Shown: positions 5,160 to 7,529 of the stretch, piece by piece
Layout of the letters: every line of letters begins with the position of its first letter
How positions within the stretch are numbered: position 1 is the first letter of the stretch
NCBI GenBank assembly: GCA_021826835.1
Contig: JAKAYH010000100.1
Coordinates: 1-7,529, forward strand
Origin: Thermoplasmata archaeon
GTDB lineage: Archaea; Thermoplasmatota; Thermoplasmata; Thermoplasmatales; Thermoplasmataceae
Reading direction: 5' to 3'
Length of the DNA stretch: 7,529 nucleotides
The notes under the pieces: generated by a model
The model's input: only the letters and a program-made list of their open reading frames with translations
Told to the model about the DNA's origin: nothing
The model's database searches: none
Position numbers and translations under genes: made by a program

Positions 5160-6365
5160 ATGAAATTTAATTTTTCTGACAGTGTATTGGGAATGAAACC
5201 ATCGGAAATAAGAGAACTGAATAAAATGGCCTCAACACCTGGTTTGATATCTCTTGGCGGGGGAATGCCAAGTCCCGAAACGTTTCCAAAAAAGGATCTT
5301 GAAGATATAATGAACTATGTAATGGAAAATTATGCCGATCTTGCACTTCAGTACGGAAATACATTGGGAAATGACAGCGCAAGGGAAGTCATTGCGGATA
5401 TGTTAAAGAAAACCGAAGGAATACAAGCAGCCTCGAAAAACATCATAATAAATTCGGGCTCTCAACAGGGGTTGTATGAACTTGCAACAGTGCTTGCCAA
5501 CCCTGGAGATACTATAATTACTGAGGAGCCAACCTATGTAGGAGCCGTATCAGCCTTTTCTGCAAATCAGCTTAGAATGGAAGGAGTCGAAATGGATCAA
5601 CAGGGAATGATCGTAGAAGGGCTTGAAGGTACCATTAGAAAACTGATGGGTGATGGAAGGAAACCCAGATTTATATACGTAATACCTACATTCCAGAATC
5701 CTACAGGTTACACCATGCCGGAGGAGAGGAGAAAAGTTCTGATTGAAATTTCAGAGACATACAATATACCCCTTGTTGAAGATAATCCCTATGGGCAACT
5801 GAGATATTATGGAAAGAATGTTGATTCGATTAGATCAATGAAAAATGGCGAAAATACCATCTACCTTGGAACCTTTTCCAAGGTAATGACTCCAGGTTTG
5901 CGCCTTGGTTATACAATTGCCCCTGATGAAGTCATGGAGAAATTCAATCTGATAAAACAGGCTCTTGATCTGGCGACAAATTCCTTCTCTCAATACGTTG
6001 CAATGGAATATGTGAAAAGAGGGGTTATATATAGGCAGATTGAAGAAAATAAGAAAATATATAAAGTAAAAAGGGACAGAATGGTCTCAGCACTCAGGGA
6101 GTATATGGATGGTGTTGCCAGATGGTCAGAGCCGGAGGGTGGAATGTTTGTATGGGCAACACTGAATGGAAACATCGATACGAGAATGATGAGAGAACAG
6201 GCAATGAGGAATGGAGTAGCCTATGTTAGTGGCCAGGCCTTTACCACAAATAATACCCAAAAAAGCAGTATGAGATTGAACTTCACTTTTGGTTCCGTAG
6301 AACAGATAGAAGAGGGTATCAAAAGGATAAGAAAAACGGTGGACAGTTACATTGAAAAACACTAA
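5160..6365 (+). CDS. PLP-dependent class I aminotransferase (LysN / 2-aminoadipate-type)
   Basis: This cytosolic enzyme transfers an amino group between an amino acid and a 2-oxo acid via pyridoxal phosphate. The N-terminal ISLGGGMPSPETFP (30-43) is the substrate-covering segment typical of the LysN/ARO8/MocR-like branch. LQYGNTLGND (63-72) and the cofactor segment NSGSQQGL (98-105) follow. PLP ligands are Asn180 in QNPTG, Asp208 and Tyr211 in EDNPYGQLRYY, and Lys241 in GTFSKVMTPGLRLGY (237-251), with Arg248 near the phosphate. Arg372 in MRLNFTF is the carboxylate-binding arginine. At 401 aa it is full length, with no N-terminal helix-turn-helix, so it is an enzyme rather than a MocR regulator. 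The exact substrate (2-aminoadipate, aromatic, branched-chain or other) cannot be decided from the sequence. The upstream ATG at 5153 is out of frame and stops after five codons. The gene overlaps coaD by 14 bp. Confidence 0.93.
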   Translation: MKFNFSDSVLGMKPSEIRELNKMASTPGLISLGGGMPSPETFPKKDLEDIMNYVMENYADLALQYGNTLGNDSAREVIADMLKKTEGIQAASKNIIINSGSQQGLYELATVLANPGDTIITEEPTYVGAVSAFSANQLRMEGVEMDQQGMIVEGLEGTIRKLMGDGRKPRFIYVIPTFQNPTGYTMPEERRKVLIEISETYNIPLVEDNPYGQLRYYGKNVDSIRSMKNGENTIYLGTFSKVMTPGLRLGYTIAPDEVMEKFNLIKQALDLATNSFSQYVAMEYVKRGVIYRQIEENKKIYKVKRDRMVSALREYMDGVARWSEPEGGMFVWATLNGNIDTRMMREQAMRNGVAYVSGQAFTTNNTQKSSMRLNFTFGSVEQIEEGIKRIRKTVDSYIEKH

Positions 6366-7278
6366 AATAACAATTGTAGCAGGTTCCTTCGGATACTTCC
6401 ACAGGGGACACAAACTTCTTCTCAGGGCGGCGATGGAAACAAAAAATCACGTGATAGTTGGCTTGACTTCGGACATATACGGTTCCAAGACGAAGCATTA
6501 TGACTTCCCTGCATTTGAAGAGAGGAAGAGTAAAATTGAACAATTTCTTTCAGGTATTGGATCGGACTATGAAATAAAGGAATTGTCGGATAACACCGGC
6601 GACTCAACGAACAATCCGGATTATGAAATTATTGTGGTTTCAAGAGAAACTGAAAAAAATGCAATGATAATAAATGAAAAAAGAAGGCAAAACGGAATTG
6701 CTGAGATGAAAATTATTCCCGTTGACCTTGAAATTGCAGATGATTTTTTCCCTATCAGTTCAAGGAGAATTGAAAGAGGGGAAATAGATCAGGATGGAAA
6801 AAGGCTGAAACCTATAAGGGTGTCCATATGTTCGAATATAGCCATTAGGAAAGATCTTTACCAGAACGCTCTTTCAGGAGTTTTTAACAACGAATTCTCG
6901 ATTACAGGCTTTGTAACCTTTAAGGAAGGAAACGAACTAAAGCCGGAAGATATTCTTCTGGACAATGATTTTTCGATGTGTGTTTCCTATGAAATTAAAT
7001 ATGATTACAAGTCGTCCCTGCATCTTTTTACTCTAAGATGCACCATACTGGATAGATACGGAAACGCCACTGTTGGATATGGGCCGGCCATGATACTGAA
7101 TGAAGAGATGTATCACACATTCATCATAAAAGATATAGACAGAACAGATCATATCATAGAGGGCTTTGGGGATCAAATCGCCGGAAATATTCTTTATGAG
7201 AGTATAAAAATGTCAATGGAACCCAGAAAAAAACCATGGGCATATGGTCTCATGGACTATTTCAAAGACCAGGATTAG
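6352..7278 (+). CDS. coaD: Phosphopantetheine adenylyltransferase fused to a DUF84-like NTPase domain
   Basis: Residues 1-150 are the archaeal PPAT, which converts 4'-phosphopantetheine and ATP to dephospho-CoA, the penultimate step of CoA synthesis. Visible are the nucleotidyltransferase motif GSFGYFHRGH (11-20), VGLTSDIYGSK (36-46), FEERKSKIEQFL (55-66), the VVSRET run (95-100) with MIINEKRRQNGI (105-116), and ISSRRIERGEID (135-146, compare ISSTRI). From about 155 a second domain begins with IRVSICSN and has TILDRYGNATVGYGPAMIL (231-249), IIEGFGDQIA (268-277) and KPWAYGLMDYF (294-304). This order resembles DUF84 (the YjjX inosine/xanthosine triphosphatase family), but several expected active-site segments are altered. 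The fusion is an architecture I recall for Thermoplasma-type archaea. The start must be TTG 6352: the next ATG is codon 28, beyond the HxGH motif, and GGTGGA (6338-6343) lies 8 bases upstream. Translation is therefore coupled to the aminotransferase. Confidence 0.92.
   Translation: MKNTKITIVAGSFGYFHRGHKLLLRAAMETKNHVIVGLTSDIYGSKTKHYDFPAFEERKSKIEQFLSGIGSDYEIKELSDNTGDSTNNPDYEIIVVSRETEKNAMIINEKRRQNGIAEMKIIPVDLEIADDFFPISSRRIERGEIDQDGKRLKPIRVSICSNIAIRKDLYQNALSGVFNNEFSITGFVTFKEGNELKPEDILLDNDFSMCVSYEIKYDYKSSLHLFTLRCTILDRYGNATVGYGPAMILNEEMYHTFIIKDIDRTDHIIEGFGDQIAGNILYESIKMSMEPRKKPWAYGLMDYFKDQD
7227..7233 (-). terminator. Possible U-tract terminator for the right-edge minus-strand gene
   Basis: Seven consecutive Ts on the minus strand lie about 42 bp after the stop codon of the right-edge gene, flanked by a 4-bp CCCA/TGGG inverted repeat. 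It lies inside the coaD coding region, where it encodes Arg-Lys-Lys, so the tract may be there for coding reasons only. Confidence 0.22.
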
Positions 7279-7529
7279 GATTTCTTTCTGAATAATTCAA
7301 TAATCACAGCGATGAGCCAGAAGAACAAAACCATAAAAGAAATGACGGTTGCCAGGATCAGAATGATGCCAAGATAAATTTCTCCTGACTCAGATGGAGT
7401 CATTCCAGGAATACGGCCAAAGATGGACAGGTTTATCCTTGTGGGTAAGCCCATGGCGATAATATATTTCATCTTATGCAATGAAATGGATTTCCTGCTG
7501 AAAACGCCATTCACATTGGGATTCCTTCC
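7275..7529 (-). CDS. C-terminal part of an unknown protein with one membrane anchor, probably truncated by the right edge
   Basis: The minus-strand frame is open from the window edge to a TAA at 7275, so the gene probably starts outside the window; 85 codons are visible. Internal candidates for a shorter gene are GTG at 7514 and ATG at 7472 (65 aa, reading MKYIIAMGLP). I do not recognise the protein. A soluble stretch with PTRINLSIFGRIPGMTPSESG is followed by one strongly hydrophobic helix (about 27 residues, starting IYLGIILILATVISF) and a short basic tail FRKKS, which by the positive-inside rule should be cytoplasmic. This suggests a C-terminally anchored protein with its bulk outside or in the upstream part. 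Its stop codon overlaps the coaD stop by 4 bp on the opposite strand. Confidence 0.6.
   Translation of the reverse strand, partial: GRNPNVNGVFSRKSISLHKMKYIIAMGLPTRINLSIFGRIPGMTPSESGEIYLGIILILATVISFMVLFFWLIAVIIELFRKKS

Noticed and set aside
5153..5170. ATG at 5153 as the aminotransferase start
   Set aside because: It is in a different frame and reaches a stop after five codons; ATG 5160 gives the full enzyme and fits the TATA spacing.
5160..6365. MocR-type transcription regulator
   Set aside because: The protein starts directly with the aminotransferase fold and has no N-terminal winged-helix domain.
1..7529. tRNA, rRNA, CRISPR array, insertion sequence or defence island
   Set aside because: Nearly all bases are accounted for by coding regions; the gaps are at most about 130 bp and contain no cloverleaf, repeat-spacer pattern, transposase or terminal inverted repeats that I can see.

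Overview
The window looks like chromosomal DNA from a euryarchaeon, most likely of the Thermoplasmatales or a close relative. This is inferred from gene content, not from a database search. The supporting points are: an archaeal-type ribosomal protein S2; a GMP synthetase in which the PP-ATPase subunit is a separate gene; a two-repeat (alpha2-type) tRNA-splicing endonuclease; a fusion of archaeal phosphopantetheine adenylyltransferase with a DUF84-like domain, an architecture I recall from Thermoplasma-type genomes; TATA boxes placed for leaderless mRNAs; and A/T-rich codon use with many ATA, AGA and AGG codons.

Layout, left to right. Bases 1-78 hold what may be a divergent promoter region, with a possible minus-strand gene leaving the left edge. 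The plus-strand run 79-3580 carries hisS, a stand-alone RAM (Lrp/AsnC effector) domain protein, a three-helix membrane protein, guaAB and rps2. The three genes from RAM to guaAB are separated by only 5 and 6 bp and probably form one operon; rps2 probably has its own promoter. Convergent to rps2 is a minus-strand pair (5032 to 3571): a small Ras-like GTPase with unusual switch residues, overlapping endA by 17 bp. A 127-bp divergent intergenic region (5033-5159) holds promoters for both directions and several short repeats. To its right, a plus-strand pair (5160-7278) encodes a class I PLP aminotransferase and the CoaD-DUF84 fusion, overlapping by 14 bp with a TTG start for the second gene. The right edge holds the minus-strand 3' end of a gene for a small or truncated membrane-anchored protein.

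The functions are mostly housekeeping: histidine charging of tRNA, GMP synthesis, small ribosomal subunit, tRNA intron removal, amino-acid transamination and coenzyme A synthesis. I see no mobile element, CRISPR array, tRNA, rRNA, toxin-antitoxin or defence module. The most unusual items are the GTPase lacking the usual switch I Thr and G3 Asp, the degenerate-looking C-terminal domain of the CoaD fusion, the repeat-rich divergent promoter at 5033-5159, and gene ends packed so tightly that both convergent pairs overlap at their stop codons.
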